64,000 nucleotides of DNA from Dictyobacter formicarum (GCF_016587435.1 NZ_BNJJ01000024.1:1-64000); one strand, 5' to 3'; counted from the first letter of the stretch, positions 28,348 to 36,950 are shown. Translations and numbers: made by a program. The notes: generated by a model not told the origin, from the sequence alone.

Positions 28348-29241
28348 ATGAGTACCCAGGTCATGGATAAAAAAGATGTAGAGACAAGTGAAATGACGCG
28401 CTATCGTCGGCGTGCCACAATGCAGCGTATCACGCAAACGACCGGCCCGCGTCTTTTCCTGATCATTATGTGCCTCATCTATATTGTGCCGTTTTATTGG
28501 ATGTTGAGTACTGCGCTTAAGTCGACGACTGATCTGGCACAGTTCCCACCCAAATTTTTTCCGACAGCATTGCACTTCGAAAATTTTGGGCTGGCAGTAA
28601 GTACGATTCCCTTTGGCATCTACTTTGGCAACACTGTACTTATTACCGTCCTGACTATCATTGGTTCGGTGCTAGCCAATCTGGTAGTAGCCTATGGCTT
28701 TGCGTGTATTGAATGGCCGGGACGCGATAAGGTCTTCTATATCGTGCTGGCGACCATGTTTATTCCTTTCCCGATCGCCATTGTGCCGCAATTTGATCTG
28801 TTTGCCCGCTTGCATTGGATCAATACGATTCTACCGCTGGTCGTGCCTCACTTCTTTGCCGGTGCCTTCTTCATTTTTATGCTGCGCCAGTTTCTGCTGC
28901 AGATTCCGAAAGAACTGATTGAAGCATCACGCATGGATGGGGCTACTGAGTTGCAGATTATGTGGAATGTCATTCTACCACTGTCGCGTCCCGCGCTGGC
29001 GGCCGTGGCTCTCTTCTCAGGTATCAGCGCCTGGAATGACTTTATGGGACCATTGATCTATCTACAGGATGACATGAAACGTACGCTGGCGATCGGCCTG
29101 CAGGTTTTTCGCTCGACTCACGATATCCAGTTCAACCTGCTGATGGCGGCTTCATTTCTTACGGTGCTGCCGCTGATCATTCTGTTCCTATTTAGCCAGC
29201 GCTTTTTCATTAAGGGCGTTACGGTTGGTAGTATCAAATAG
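28348..29241 (+). CDS. Sugar ABC transporter permease (MalG type)
   Basis: A 297-residue permease with six helices, starting with the long N-terminal tail MDKKDVETSEMTRYRRR and first helix LFLIIMCLIYIVPFYWMLSTAL. The EAA loop is EASRMDGATELQIMWNVILPLSRPAL. I chose ATG 28348, seven bases after GGGAGGA; a GTG at 28303 directly after the preceding stop is in frame but lacks a site. It is the last gene of the operon, and its stop codon lies inside a strong inverted repeat (29229-29267). Confidence 0.92.
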   Translation: MSTQVMDKKDVETSEMTRYRRRATMQRITQTTGPRLFLIIMCLIYIVPFYWMLSTALKSTTDLAQFPPKFFPTALHFENFGLAVSTIPFGIYFGNTVLITVLTIIGSVLANLVVAYGFACIEWPGRDKVFYIVLATMFIPFPIAIVPQFDLFARLHWINTILPLVVPHFFAGAFFIFMLRQFLLQIPKELIEASRMDGATELQIMWNVILPLSRPALAAVALFSGISAWNDFMGPLIYLQDDMKRTLAIGLQVFRSTHDIQFNLLMAASFLTVLPLIILFLFSQRFFIKGVTVGSIK

Positions 29242-29267
29242 GTGGAGTCGTCACCTATTTGATACTA
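29229..29267 (+). terminator. Hairpin overlapping the permease stop codon
   Basis: TAGTATCAAATAGGTG (29229-29244), a seven-base loop, and the exact complement (29252-29267). The left arm includes the last codons and stop of the permease gene, so the terminator starts inside the coding sequence. Confidence 0.75.
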
Positions 29268-29271
29268 TGGC

Positions 29272-29463
29272 TTGCCAGCCCGGGGGCGCTGACGCCCCTA
29301 CAGGTGTAGGTTTTTCAGGGGCATTGCCCCTGAGACCCCTTGATGCCGCCCTTCGGGCGGCTGGGGAAAGGAAGAGTCGGGGCACAGCCCCCGGTCCCCC
29401 AGTCAAGGGGCTCGGCCGCCCCTTGCATCCCCGCTTTCCATAGCTTCTGACGCCCCCAGGCTT
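29272..29463. repeat. GC-rich repeat-like element with near-terminal inverted ends
   Basis: About 190 bases with a composition unlike the surroundings: long runs of G and C, several nested hairpins (for example GCCGCCCTTCGGGCGGC, and CAGGGGCATTGCCCCTG). The ends resemble each other in inverse orientation: AGCCCGGGGGCGCTGACG at the left and CTGACGCCCCCAGGCT at the right. No coding capacity. It resembles non-autonomous GC-rich repeat elements of other bacteria; I could not test copy number. Confidence 0.55.
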
Positions 29464-29568
29464 TTGTATATAGTGTTGCCAGGCGTGCGCACCGCGCACG
29501 CCTGGCAACACTATATACAACTTTTTGAGCGCCGAAGGCGCGTACAGTCAGGGGCCGAAGGCACGAAA
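29464..29568. repeat. Modular palindromic repeat, copy C (inverted)
   Basis: An inverted repeat with 27-base arms and a three-base loop (29464-29520), followed by a flank (29521-29568) that is the reverse complement of the left flanks of copies D and E (contains TCAGGGGCCGAAGGC). The palindrome sequence differs from that of every other copy. Confidence 0.85.
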
Positions 29569-29615
29569 CACATGCTTGAGCTCAATATTTTTGCGGGTTA
29601 CCGCATAGTAGCTAG

Positions 29616-30074
29616 CTATAGGAATTGGCTGACCAGGCTGTCAGGGCCAGTAAAAACAGCGCGTCCATCTTGCACCGTCTGGCGTATCAGTCGAATCATC
29701 TTTTCTTTGTCGGCATTCATGAGTGCAATCCAGGCGGCCGGCGCCCCGGTTTGGGGATCATGCACAGCGCTCCAACCAGCCATTTCTACCAGGATCGGAA
29801 TCAGGTCAAGCCCTTTTTCGGTCAGGATGAACGTCTCTTTTCGCTTATCTGAGTCAGATGGTCTTTTCTCCAGGATACCCTTTTGCTCTAACAAGGCCAG
29901 GCGGTCGGCCAGAATGTTGGTTGCGATCCTCTCTTCAGACGCTAAGAACTCTCCATAGGTTTTCTTCCCGAAGTAGACGATATCACGGATGATCAGGAGC
30001 GACCATGGGTCGCCAATTGTTTCTAAGGCATAGTTGATGGGGCAATCTGAGCGCCTCTGGCGTTTGTGCTTCAT
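29616..30074 (-). CDS. HxlR-family transcriptional regulator
   Basis: A 152-residue winged-helix protein. It starts MKHKRQRRSDCPINYALETIGDPWSLLIIRDI; the N-terminal Cys (residue 11) is the redox or electrophile-sensitive position typical of HxlR/YodB proteins. The wing region is GILEKRPSDSDKRKETFILTEKG. It is divergent from a DoxX gene, and a 17-base palindrome lies between them (30186-30202). A near-identical palindrome precedes the MFS exporter at 30980, suggesting that this regulator controls both. Start ATG 30074. Confidence 0.9.
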   Translation of the reverse strand: MKHKRQRRSDCPINYALETIGDPWSLLIIRDIVYFGKKTYGEFLASEERIATNILADRLALLEQKGILEKRPSDSDKRKETFILTEKGLDLIPILVEMAGWSAVHDPQTGAPAAWIALMNADKEKMIRLIRQTVQDGRAVFTGPDSLVSQFL

Positions 30075-30185
30075 ATTTGTTTCATTCTACTGCTTGGGGA
30101 TCAGTACTTAGTGGAAAATGCATTGAAAAAAGCTTGTTTACATTTCCGGTTTTACTTCGGGCCGTGAGAATAGTATAGCATCTAC

Positions 30186-30202
30186 ACTTGCAAATTGCAA
30201 GT
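30186..30202. promoter_or_regulatory. Probable HxlR operator, site 1
   Basis: ACTTGCAAATTGCAAGT: eight-base arms around one central base, in the divergent promoter region between the hxlR-type gene and the DoxX gene. Confidence 0.65.
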
Positions 30203-30242
30203 AATATCTGCTAACCATACGCATAAGAGAAGGAGAAGAGAC

Positions 30243-30722
30243 ATGAGTCAAGTAGTAAGCAGTCAACAGAAGAACGCTAGCGGCACTATCTCAAAAAGCG
30301 GGGGACTACTGATAGCCTCTACCCTCTGGGTCATTCAGGGGTTGCTGGCACTCATCTTTCTGTTCGCAGGAGGTATGAAGCTGATCACGCCGATCGAGAC
30401 GTTAGCGGCGCTCATGCCACTACCTCTACCCGGACTCTTTCTGCGCTTCATCGGCACCGCCGAGGTAGCCGGGGCAATCGGTCTGATTCTGCCCACCCTC
30501 CTACGCATTCGGCCCGGCCTGACACCATTGGCTGCCTGTGGATTAGTGATCATCATGATCGGCGCGACAGGATATACGGTCCTGAGTGGAAGCCTCGTCG
30601 GTGCGCTGATGCCGCTACTGGTGGGACTATTCTGCCTGTCCGTTGTCTATGGCCGCCAGGCCAGTTTGATAGCGGACCCGCTCTTTGGGCGCTTCTTTCG
30701 CAAGCCGGGCAAAGCGTCGTAA
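30243..30722 (+). CDS. DoxX-family membrane protein
   Basis: A 159-residue membrane protein with four helices: LLIASTLWVIQGLLALIFLFAGGMK, FIGTAEVAGAIGLILPTL, LAACGLVIIMIGATGYTVL and LVGALMPLLVGLFCLSVVYG. DoxX-like proteins are linked to quinone or thiol redox stress, with little firm biochemistry. I chose ATG 30243, which follows AAGGAGAAG; an ATG at 30195 overlaps the operator region. The divergent HxlR regulator and the palindrome between them suggest induction by an electrophile or quinone. Confidence 0.88.
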   Translation: MSQVVSSQQKNASGTISKSGGLLIASTLWVIQGLLALIFLFAGGMKLITPIETLAALMPLPLPGLFLRFIGTAEVAGAIGLILPTLLRIRPGLTPLAACGLVIIMIGATGYTVLSGSLVGALMPLLVGLFCLSVVYGRQASLIADPLFGRFFRKPGKAS

Positions 30723-30736
30723 GTGAGAAGATAGAA

Positions 30737-30779
30737 GAGGCGCCGTTCAAGATTTCGGCAATCCAAGCAGCGGCGCCTC
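30737..30779 (+). terminator. Hairpin after DoxX gene
   Basis: GAGGCGCCG (30737-30745) pairs with CGGCGCCTC (30771-30779); loop of 25 bases, weak T tract. Confidence 0.5.
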
Positions 30780-30919
30780 CTCTGCCTGACAGCATCTCTT
30801 ACTCTGAACTCTCGACATGGTAAGAGACCGAAACATATAGAAGGATACAACAAACCTTTATATTCAATTAACATTACATTTCCAGTTTCATTAAGGGCAA
30901 ACGGAAGAGATAAAAAGAG

Positions 30920-30936
30920 GCTTGCAAAATGCAAGC
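30920..30936 (+). promoter_or_regulatory. Probable HxlR operator, site 2
   Basis: GCTTGCAAAATGCAAGC has the same 17-base length and almost the same core as the site at 30186 (CTTGCAAAWTGCAAG). It lies 44 bases before the MFS gene. Confidence 0.6.
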
Positions 30937-30979
30937 TACGTACGAAACACCGAGAACACCAAGGAAAGGGTGACTCCTC

Positions 30980-32269
30980 ATGCATACAACGCTCATGGAT
31001 CAAGAAGTTGTCAGCACAACGAATATGGATATGGTAAGAGCTGAATCCACTACAACGGCTCCTGGCAAAACAACACGCTCGATCACCACTGCTCTAATGT
31101 TTCTAATCGGCTGCATCACCTTGTTGATGACCGGGTTTGCTATCATTATGCCGATCTTCCCTCAGCGCCTACAGGCCCTGGGGCTGGGAGCCGAAACCCT
31201 GGCGATGATGGAGGGGGCCTTTGGTCTGGGCATGTTCCTTTTTAGTACTCCCATGGGAACCTGGTCAGGTCGCATTGGCCGCAAACCAGTGCTCTTTATT
31301 TCCCTGGCCGGATTTATCGTTACTAATATACTCCTTGCCTCGGTCAATATCCCTCTGCTCTTTATCCTCATCCGTTTTGTTGAGGGTATGTTGATTGCTG
31401 GTTTGATGCCTGCTTCTATGGCTATGATCGGCGATACCATTCCTCTGGAGAGGCAGGGACGCTGGATCGGCTATATTACGACGGCGCAGGCGACCGGGAT
31501 TGCGCTGGGCCCCGGAATTGGCGGCTTCCTCTCTCAAGTTATGGGATTTACTGGCCCGTTCTTTCTTTCAGCTGGCATTGCGTTGCTGGCTTCTCTGCTG
31601 GCTGTGTTTCTGGTGCCAGAGACGCTGCCAAAGCATAAACGCATCCAGGCGCAGCAGCCACAGGCAAAGTCCACATCAAAGCGCTCACAAACAAAGGAGT
31701 CGAACTTTTCTGGCTTGATCTGGCTAGTTGCTCCGTTCCTGCTGATCGATTTTGGTCTGATTTTCACATATCCCTTCGTGTTTCCGCAATACCCCTTCTT
31801 CTTTGAGAAGGTGCTCCACTATAGTACAGCGCAATACGGCATGATTATCAGTGTCTTTGGTCTGGCGATGGCCATTTCACCACTCTTCCTGGGGCGCCTC
31901 TCAGAGAAGTGGTCAAAGAAGCCACTTATCGTGATTGGTAGCGTGCTCTTCGGTGCCCTCAATATATTCATGTTTGCCGCTCCCCTCTATCCACTCTTAC
32001 TGGTAGGGGCAGCATTGGCAGGACTGGGCAGCGCTCTCGCCGGGCCAGCGCTAGGCGGCATCTACCTGGGTGTCTCGAATGAGAGAAATCGCGGCCAATT
32101 GATGGGTATACGCGGTTCGGCCATCTCAGCAGCTGTGATGCTCGGTCCGATAGCTCAGGCCCTGGTCGGACATTGGATTACACCACAGATAACCTTCGCC
32201 ATCGGTGTCATTCTGTCACTGGCATTGGTCGCGGTCGCCTCTATCCTGTTAAAAAACCCGCAAAGGTAG
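30980..32269 (+). CDS. MFS drug-efflux-type transporter
   Basis: A 429-residue major facilitator protein with 12 predicted helices and a central polar loop (about residues 215-240, KAKHKRIQAQQPQAKSTSKR region). Motif A appears as GTWSGRIGRKPVLFIS, and motif C as GIALGPGIGGFLSQ, which indicates an antiporter such as the tetracycline/multidrug group. Likely exports a small hydrophobic compound. The N-terminal 35 residues are polar and cytoplasmic. Start ATG 30980; the ribosome site is weak (AAAGGGTGA) and ATG 30995 is an alternative. The upstream palindrome matches the HxlR operator. Confidence 0.9.
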   Translation: MHTTLMDQEVVSTTNMDMVRAESTTTAPGKTTRSITTALMFLIGCITLLMTGFAIIMPIFPQRLQALGLGAETLAMMEGAFGLGMFLFSTPMGTWSGRIGRKPVLFISLAGFIVTNILLASVNIPLLFILIRFVEGMLIAGLMPASMAMIGDTIPLERQGRWIGYITTAQATGIALGPGIGGFLSQVMGFTGPFFLSAGIALLASLLAVFLVPETLPKHKRIQAQQPQAKSTSKRSQTKESNFSGLIWLVAPFLLIDFGLIFTYPFVFPQYPFFFEKVLHYSTAQYGMIISVFGLAMAISPLFLGRLSEKWSKKPLIVIGSVLFGALNIFMFAAPLYPLLLVGAALAGLGSALAGPALGGIYLGVSNERNRGQLMGIRGSAISAAVMLGPIAQALVGHWITPQITFAIGVILSLALVAVASILLKNPQR

Positions 32270-32370
32270 GTTAGAGGCTTGCCTCGTTCCATCACGCACA
32301 AGCGCCTGCAAGGGCCAATACATTCATCGTAGGTTCGACTCTTGCGGTCGATTTGCCCCACCGTTTGTGG

Positions 32371-32510
32371 GGCCCTGTGTCCTTGCCGCTTAGCCCCTTG
32401 TGACATCACACCTCTGCCCACGCGGTGCCCAAAAGGAAGGTCCGCTTTTGGGCACCGCGTGCGGCGACGTGATAGTGAAGAGCGGAGCCGAGTCGTAGGG
32501 ACACAGGGCC
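32371..32510. repeat. Nested inverted-repeat element
   Basis: Outer arms GGCCCTGTGTCC (32371-32382) and complement (32499-32510) enclose a central perfect inverted repeat with 16-base arms (32419-32434 and 32446-32461, sequence CACGCGGTGCCCAAAA). It occupies most of the 428-base gap between the MFS and LLM genes. Flanks do not match the modular repeat family seen elsewhere in the window. Confidence 0.65.
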
Positions 32511-32697
32511 GCCACGCTGCGGCGGGCAGCAAGCGGGCGCTGAGGCCCGCGCCCACGGATTTTCTCTTGTCGTGTTGCATTCTCTTCTTAATTGTCGTCT
32601 CAATGAAATGTATTGCTCGCAAGGGGGCATCTACAGGCAGCATATACGGGTAATAAGGTATACTTATGGGGACAACGAGAAAGGGTGCTCATAAAAT

Positions 32698-33639
32698 ATG
32701 ACGACATTTCCAGTTGGCGTAGTTATTTTTCCTCCTACCTCCCAGAAAGTGTTGCAGGGAATCAAACAGGCAGAGCAGGCTGGAATTCCAATGGCCTGGG
32801 TACCATCCTGGCCAGTGGGTCCCGATGGCTTCAGTATCGTGACGGCTGCGGCGGTCCAGACAAGCAGTATAGGACTGGGCACGGGTATCTCCATTACCTA
32901 TCCCTGCCATCCTTTGGCCCGCGCCAATCAAGCTTTGGTGACGGGTGAGCTCGCTCCTCAACGTTTCCGCCTGGGCATAGGCGCCAGCCATCAACCTGCC
33001 ATTGAAGGAACGTACGGACTCAAGTTCGCCAGACCCATCGGTCATATGAAAGAATATATCGCCGTGCTGCGAGGGATGTTGTGGGAGGGTCGCATTGACC
33101 TCGATGGAGAATATTACCAGGTCCATGCGGAACTTCCACCTATGGTCACGCCTCCATGCATCCCCATTGTGATCGCGGCCTTGCGCAAAAATATGTTGCG
33201 CCTCGCAGGTGAGGTTGCGGATGGCGCCATGCTGATCTGGTCCCCTCCATCTTACGTGCGCTCTGTCGCGATTCCCAATATGGAGGAGGGCGCGCGCCTG
33301 GCGAATCGTCCGCGACCACCTCTGATCGTTAGCGCACCAATTGTCCTTACGAAGGACTTCACCATCGTGAGCAAAATCGCCCAGGCGGCTTTCTCAGTCT
33401 ACTCGTCTTTCCCCACCTATCGCCATATGTTCATGGAGGCAGGCTATCCACTCAAGGCCGATGGCACGCTCAGCGATGAATTGATTCATGAACTCTTCCT
33501 GTATGGGGATGAGGATACTATTCGCCAGCGCCTCTATGCCCTGCACGAGGCCGGAGCCGATGAGATTATCACAACCATCAATCCACACGATCCTTCACGC
33601 GACTATAGAACTATTCTGGAAATTCTTGCCAGCCTCTAG
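32698..33639 (+). CDS. LLM-class (F420-type) oxidoreductase
   Basis: A 313-residue TIM-barrel protein of the luciferase-like monooxygenase superfamily. Features: SIGLGTGISITYPCHPLARANQALV, RFRLGIGASHQPAIEGTYGL, HMKEYIAVLRGMLWEGRIDLDGEYYQV, PIVIAALRKNMLRLAGEVADGAMLIW and an end pattern with GDEDTIRQRLYALHEAGADE. This is the layout of TIGR03564-type F420-dependent enzymes, so cofactor F420 rather than FMN is likely, though this is not provable here. The substrate is unknown. The ATG at 32698 follows GAAAGGGTG. Confidence 0.88.
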   Translation: MTTFPVGVVIFPPTSQKVLQGIKQAEQAGIPMAWVPSWPVGPDGFSIVTAAAVQTSSIGLGTGISITYPCHPLARANQALVTGELAPQRFRLGIGASHQPAIEGTYGLKFARPIGHMKEYIAVLRGMLWEGRIDLDGEYYQVHAELPPMVTPPCIPIVIAALRKNMLRLAGEVADGAMLIWSPPSYVRSVAIPNMEEGARLANRPRPPLIVSAPIVLTKDFTIVSKIAQAAFSVYSSFPTYRHMFMEAGYPLKADGTLSDELIHELFLYGDEDTIRQRLYALHEAGADEIITTINPHDPSRDYRTILEILASL

Positions 33640-33802
33640 CCTCTACACTGTCGTTTCTGCGGCCTGCTCGTGAAATAGAAGAATATCTGCACTTGCTCGC
33701 CGCAACCTCTTAAAGTGATTTTGGAGAAGCGCATCATCCTTTTTTGTGGCATACTCATCCTGAGATTGCACACTGTATAACATATATTAAAGGAGAAGGC
33801 TC

Positions 33803-34204
33803 ATGGAGAACAAAGCCGCCCTCGATCCAACTCTTGTCAATGAGTTTGTTGCCAATGCTCATGGAAATGCTGAGCGAGTCGCCGCACTTTTGGAGCAAGA
33901 GCCAACGCTCATAAATGCCGCCTGGGACTGGGGTGGAGGTGATTGGGAAACAGCCCTGGGGGCCGCCGCTCATATGGGCAGAAAAGATATTGCCCACTAT
34001 CTGCTTGAAAAAGGCGCCAGGATAGATATCTTTGCCGCCGCGATGCTCGGACAGGTAGAAATTGTTCAGGCTATCCTCCAGGCATTTCCACATGCCCGCC
34101 ATTTGCGCGGGCCGCATGGAATTTCGTTGCTTGATCATGCAAAAGCAGGCGGCGAAGAAGCATCCTTCATTGTGAAATTGCTTCAAACACAGGAAGCCAT
34201 CTAA
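33803..34204 (+). CDS. Small ankyrin-repeat protein
   Basis: A 133-residue soluble protein of helical repeats. About three ankyrin-like units can be seen: ERVAALLEQEPTLINAAWDWGGGDWETALGAAAHMG, RKDIAHYLLEKGARIDIFAAAMLG, and VEIVQAILQAFPHARHLRGPHGISLLDHAKAGG. Such proteins mediate protein-protein contact; no partner is suggested by the context. Start ATG 33803 follows AAGGAGAAGG. A 13-base-arm hairpin separates it from the convergent NmrA-like gene. Confidence 0.85.
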   Translation: MENKAALDPTLVNEFVANAHGNAERVAALLEQEPTLINAAWDWGGGDWETALGAAAHMGRKDIAHYLLEKGARIDIFAAAMLGQVEIVQAILQAFPHARHLRGPHGISLLDHAKAGGEEASFIVKLLQTQEAI

Positions 34205-34222
34205 TATCTGGTTACCAGGCCA

Positions 34223-34277
34223 TTTTGAGGTTAACTCGCAACTCTCAGCGCACAACTAAAGCGGGTTAACCTCAAAA
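34223..34277. terminator. Bidirectional hairpin between convergent genes
   Basis: TTTTGAGGTTAAC (34223-34235) and its complement (34265-34277), followed on each strand by A/T-rich sequence. Confidence 0.6.
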
Positions 34278-34293
34278 AGATGCTTAAAAAGTT

Positions 34294-35179
34294 CTAGACA
34301 CGGAATGCGCTGGCGTGGTCGATCGCCCATTCGCTGTACGTGTGCGCTGGCCTTCCCATAATCTCTTCTACTGTACGCGAAACTGGCTCCGGTTCCGTTA
34401 CAAATCCGGCCCAGGCATTGAGCATGCCATCCACCATTGCGGGCGGCATCTGGGTCAGCATCTGCTGACGCACGATCTCCGGCGAGATTTCTTCGTAGCG
34501 CAATGGACGTCCGATTGCTTGACTGATAGCGTGCACCTGCTCAACCTGGGTCAGCGCCTGTGGTCCGGTCAGCACATACTTCGCTCCATTATGTCTGTCG
34601 CTGGTCAACACGCGCACTGCCACAGTTGCAATATCTTGCTCATGAATCAGCGACCTGGCTGCCGTCCCATAGGGCCAGCGCACAACACCATCGGATCGGA
34701 TCTGCTGTGCCCAGCCTAATGTGTTGGTGGCGAATCCGCTGACACGTAGAAAGGTCCACGCCAGACCAGACTGCTCGATCAGCCGCTCGATGTTGGCGTG
34801 AAAATCATTAATCGGATCGGCCTGCTGTGCCAGGCCCTCGCGTATGCCCATTGATGAGAGATATACGATGCGAGGCGCGTGCTGCTTGAGCACACCAAGC
34901 ACGGCCGGAGCGAAGCTGATCGGCAGCGCCGGCCACACCAGAAACACAGCCTCAACCCCCTCCAGACCCTCATTCAGAGTATCTGGCACCGACAGGTCGC
35001 CGCGCACAACTTCAACCCCACTCGGCAGGTCAGCAGTGTCGGGATTGCGCACCAGCGCACGCACAGGAACGCCCATCTTTAGTAACTGGGACACCACGCA
35101 TCGGCCAACATTACCGGTCGCTCCGGTAACCAGAACAAGGCCTTTTTTATCTAAAAATGCTATTTCACCCCGTACTCAT
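34294..35179 (-). CDS. NmrA-like NAD(P)-binding protein, probable N-terminal frameshift
   Basis: An atypical short-chain dehydrogenase/NmrA-type protein. Visible: RALVRNPDTADLPSGVEVVRGDL, AVFLVWPALP, RIVYLSSMGIREG, and WTFLRVSGFATNTLGWA. The open frame with a standard start begins only at GTG 35097, which would omit the nucleotide-binding loop. Yet that loop is encoded just upstream in the same frame (KKGLVLVTGATGNVGRCVV). A good start, ATG 35179 after AAAGGA, is one base out of frame; removing one base at the G4 run (35168-35171 as C on the plus strand) joins them to give MSTGEIAFLDKKGLVLVTG. An in-frame TGA read-through change is the alternative. Either a sequence error or an N-terminally damaged gene. 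Confidence 0.75.
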
Positions 35180-35382
35180 CTCATGCTATCCTTTCGCGTC
35201 ATTCCGGCTCTATGCTCTTAAATATATGCGGAAGTTCAGTGCTTATATCAGAAAGAGTGTAATGCATCGACAGGTATCTCGCCTTGTCTGAAAGACCAGT
35301 TATCTTCCTGTACTTTAGAACTAAGGCTTTCCTGTACTCCATCTAAAACTTTGGGATGAGATAAGATTCGCAAGGCTCTCTA

Positions 35383-35652
35383 TTAGCGTGAAAACCTTTG
35401 GGCGTTGCGCGCGCGCGCTTTAACAGCCTCTTCTGCGCGGTCCTTCGTGGGGGCGTTCGTTTCAAGCGAGTTGAGAAGAGTTCGAGTGGAGGCGGCTATC
35501 TCCTCAACGGCTACCAGGAATGCTGCTTCATTGGCTTTCGATGGCTGGTTAAAGCCGCTTACTTTACGCACAAATTGCAATGCGGCCAGTCGGATCTCTT
35601 CCTCAGTCACGGCTGGCTCAAAATTGAAGAGGGGCTTGATATTTCTGCACAT
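35383..35652 (-). CDS. DUF2277 family protein
   Basis: An 89-residue soluble protein starting MCRNIKPLFNFEPAVTEEEIRLAALQFVRKVSGF, the hallmark of DUF2277. The conserved MCRNIK N-terminus with its Cys, the F-N-F-x-P motif and the later V-x-x-I-A-x-x-T-x-x-L-L helix are all present. No function is established. The last part (KDRAEEAVKARARNAQRF) is charged and helical. Monocistronic as far as can be seen. Confidence 0.9.
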   Translation of the reverse strand: MCRNIKPLFNFEPAVTEEEIRLAALQFVRKVSGFNQPSKANEAAFLVAVEEIAASTRTLLNSLETNAPTKDRAEEAVKARARNAQRFSR

Positions 35653-35814
35653 AAACGCTACCTTTCTGTTGTCAGAGCTACCAGGTGTTTAAATACAACT
35701 TTCCCTTTTATAAGGAAGCATAAGGAAAGGCTCGAGTATATATTCTTCCACATGTTAATCAAAACGGAACATATTATCGTCGCCTTCTTCCTCTCACCTG
35801 GCAGCTATCAGACG

Positions 35815-36408
35815 CTACTTGATACCCAGGGCGCAGACACTGGCGATTGGTTTCATAGTCTTGAACTCTAGCCTGGTTTGCTGAAAACCGGCATTTCTCA
35901 ACCAGGTCAAAAGGTCCGCTCCAACGTCTTTGACTTCCTGGTCCGTTTTGGCCCAGACAGGTTGGACGACGAGCGCGATTCTTCCTCCTTTTTTGAGGAC
36001 GCGATACATTTCTTTCACTCCAGTCAGTTGATCTGGCCAGATGTGTACAGAGTTAGCAGACAGAGTAAGGTCAAATAAGTTATCTTCGAATGGGAGCGTG
36101 AGCGCCGAGCCTTCTCGCAAGGAAACATGCTTGCGCTGAATAGACTCCTTATTGCGTCGTGTCGCTTGTTTTACCATCAGCGGTGAAGCATCAACACCAG
36201 CAATGAATCCTTCAGGTACCCGCGTTGCCAGCTCCTGAATCAGTACACCAGGACCAAAACCAACTTCAAGGATATGATCTCCTGGCTGGAGATCAAGCAG
36301 TGAGATCGTCCAGAGGTTACGCTGTTTGGTGAAACGAGCCATAATCATGGCGCCCAGGCGACCAGCAAGCCCCTGTGGATGTGCGAACGCCACATCTAGC
36401 AGTGTCAT
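35815..36408 (-). CDS. SAM-dependent methyltransferase (class I)
   Basis: A 197-residue UbiE/COQ5-like methyltransferase. Motif I is ILEVGFGPGVLIQELA (about residues 46-61), followed by GVDASPLMVKQATRRN (motif II), LREGSALTLPFEDNLFDLTLSANSVHIW (acidic loop and motif IV) and EMYRVLKKGGRIALVV (motif V). Substrate unknown. The ATG at 36408 follows AGGAGGC. No nearby gene explains its role. Confidence 0.88.
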   Translation of the reverse strand: MTLLDVAFAHPQGLAGRLGAMIMARFTKQRNLWTISLLDLQPGDHILEVGFGPGVLIQELATRVPEGFIAGVDASPLMVKQATRRNKESIQRKHVSLREGSALTLPFEDNLFDLTLSANSVHIWPDQLTGVKEMYRVLKKGGRIALVVQPVWAKTDQEVKDVGADLLTWLRNAGFQQTRLEFKTMKPIASVCALGIK

Positions 36409-36950
36409 GAATCTAGCCTCCTTGTGTTCATTATCACTTCTCTCGTTATATACGGATTACATTCACCGCGGTTATATAGCGAAAAATATTATTTGATTCA
36501 TCTGTCAATCATGAATTTACTGCGAGAAGGAGATTTCTGCTTCTCTAGCCAATGAAATATTCCAGTGGACCAGCACAAAATGAGCCTGCTGGCACTATAG
36601 CAATTGGGATAAGCCAGGCATAGGGGGCGCGCCCTGCAGCATTTTTTGTGCAGTTCGTAGGCGCCATATCGCTGAGATTTATCGCACAAAAAATGCGTAC
36701 GATTGGATGGTCGAAAAGAAAGAAGTAGGGATCGGCATATCACATCACATCTCCCACATAGCACAGCCACTTGTTATTTTCAATCAATCCACAACATTAA
36801 TTTCCCATCATGTGCCGCTAAACATTCCTAATATCATTAAATTGTTCACGCTTAAAGTATAATTCATAATAAAACATAAGAGCTCTATTCTTGCTGATCT
36901 ATCCTCTTATGGGTCTGCTACTATTTTTCTGTAATACATATAAAACCGGT
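36409..36950. other. Intergenic region with one inverted repeat
   Basis: About 540 AT-rich bases between the methyltransferase and TetR genes. The only structure I see is an inverted repeat with 13-base arms, GCATTTTTTGTGC (36639-36651) and its complement (36684-36696). A 90-codon frame on the minus strand (36498-36770) has no coding character. Confidence 0.45.

Noticed and set aside
29616..30074. MarR family instead of HxlR
   Set aside because: The N-terminal Cys in CPINYALE and the short length are typical of HxlR.
32326..32345. GGTTCGACTC resembling a tRNA T-arm
   Set aside because: No acceptor, D or anticodon stems can be placed around it and no CCA end is seen.
36498..36770. 90-codon minus-strand frame rich in Cys and Arg
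   Set aside because: Spans the inverted repeat at 36639-36696 and has no ribosome site; composition is not protein-like.
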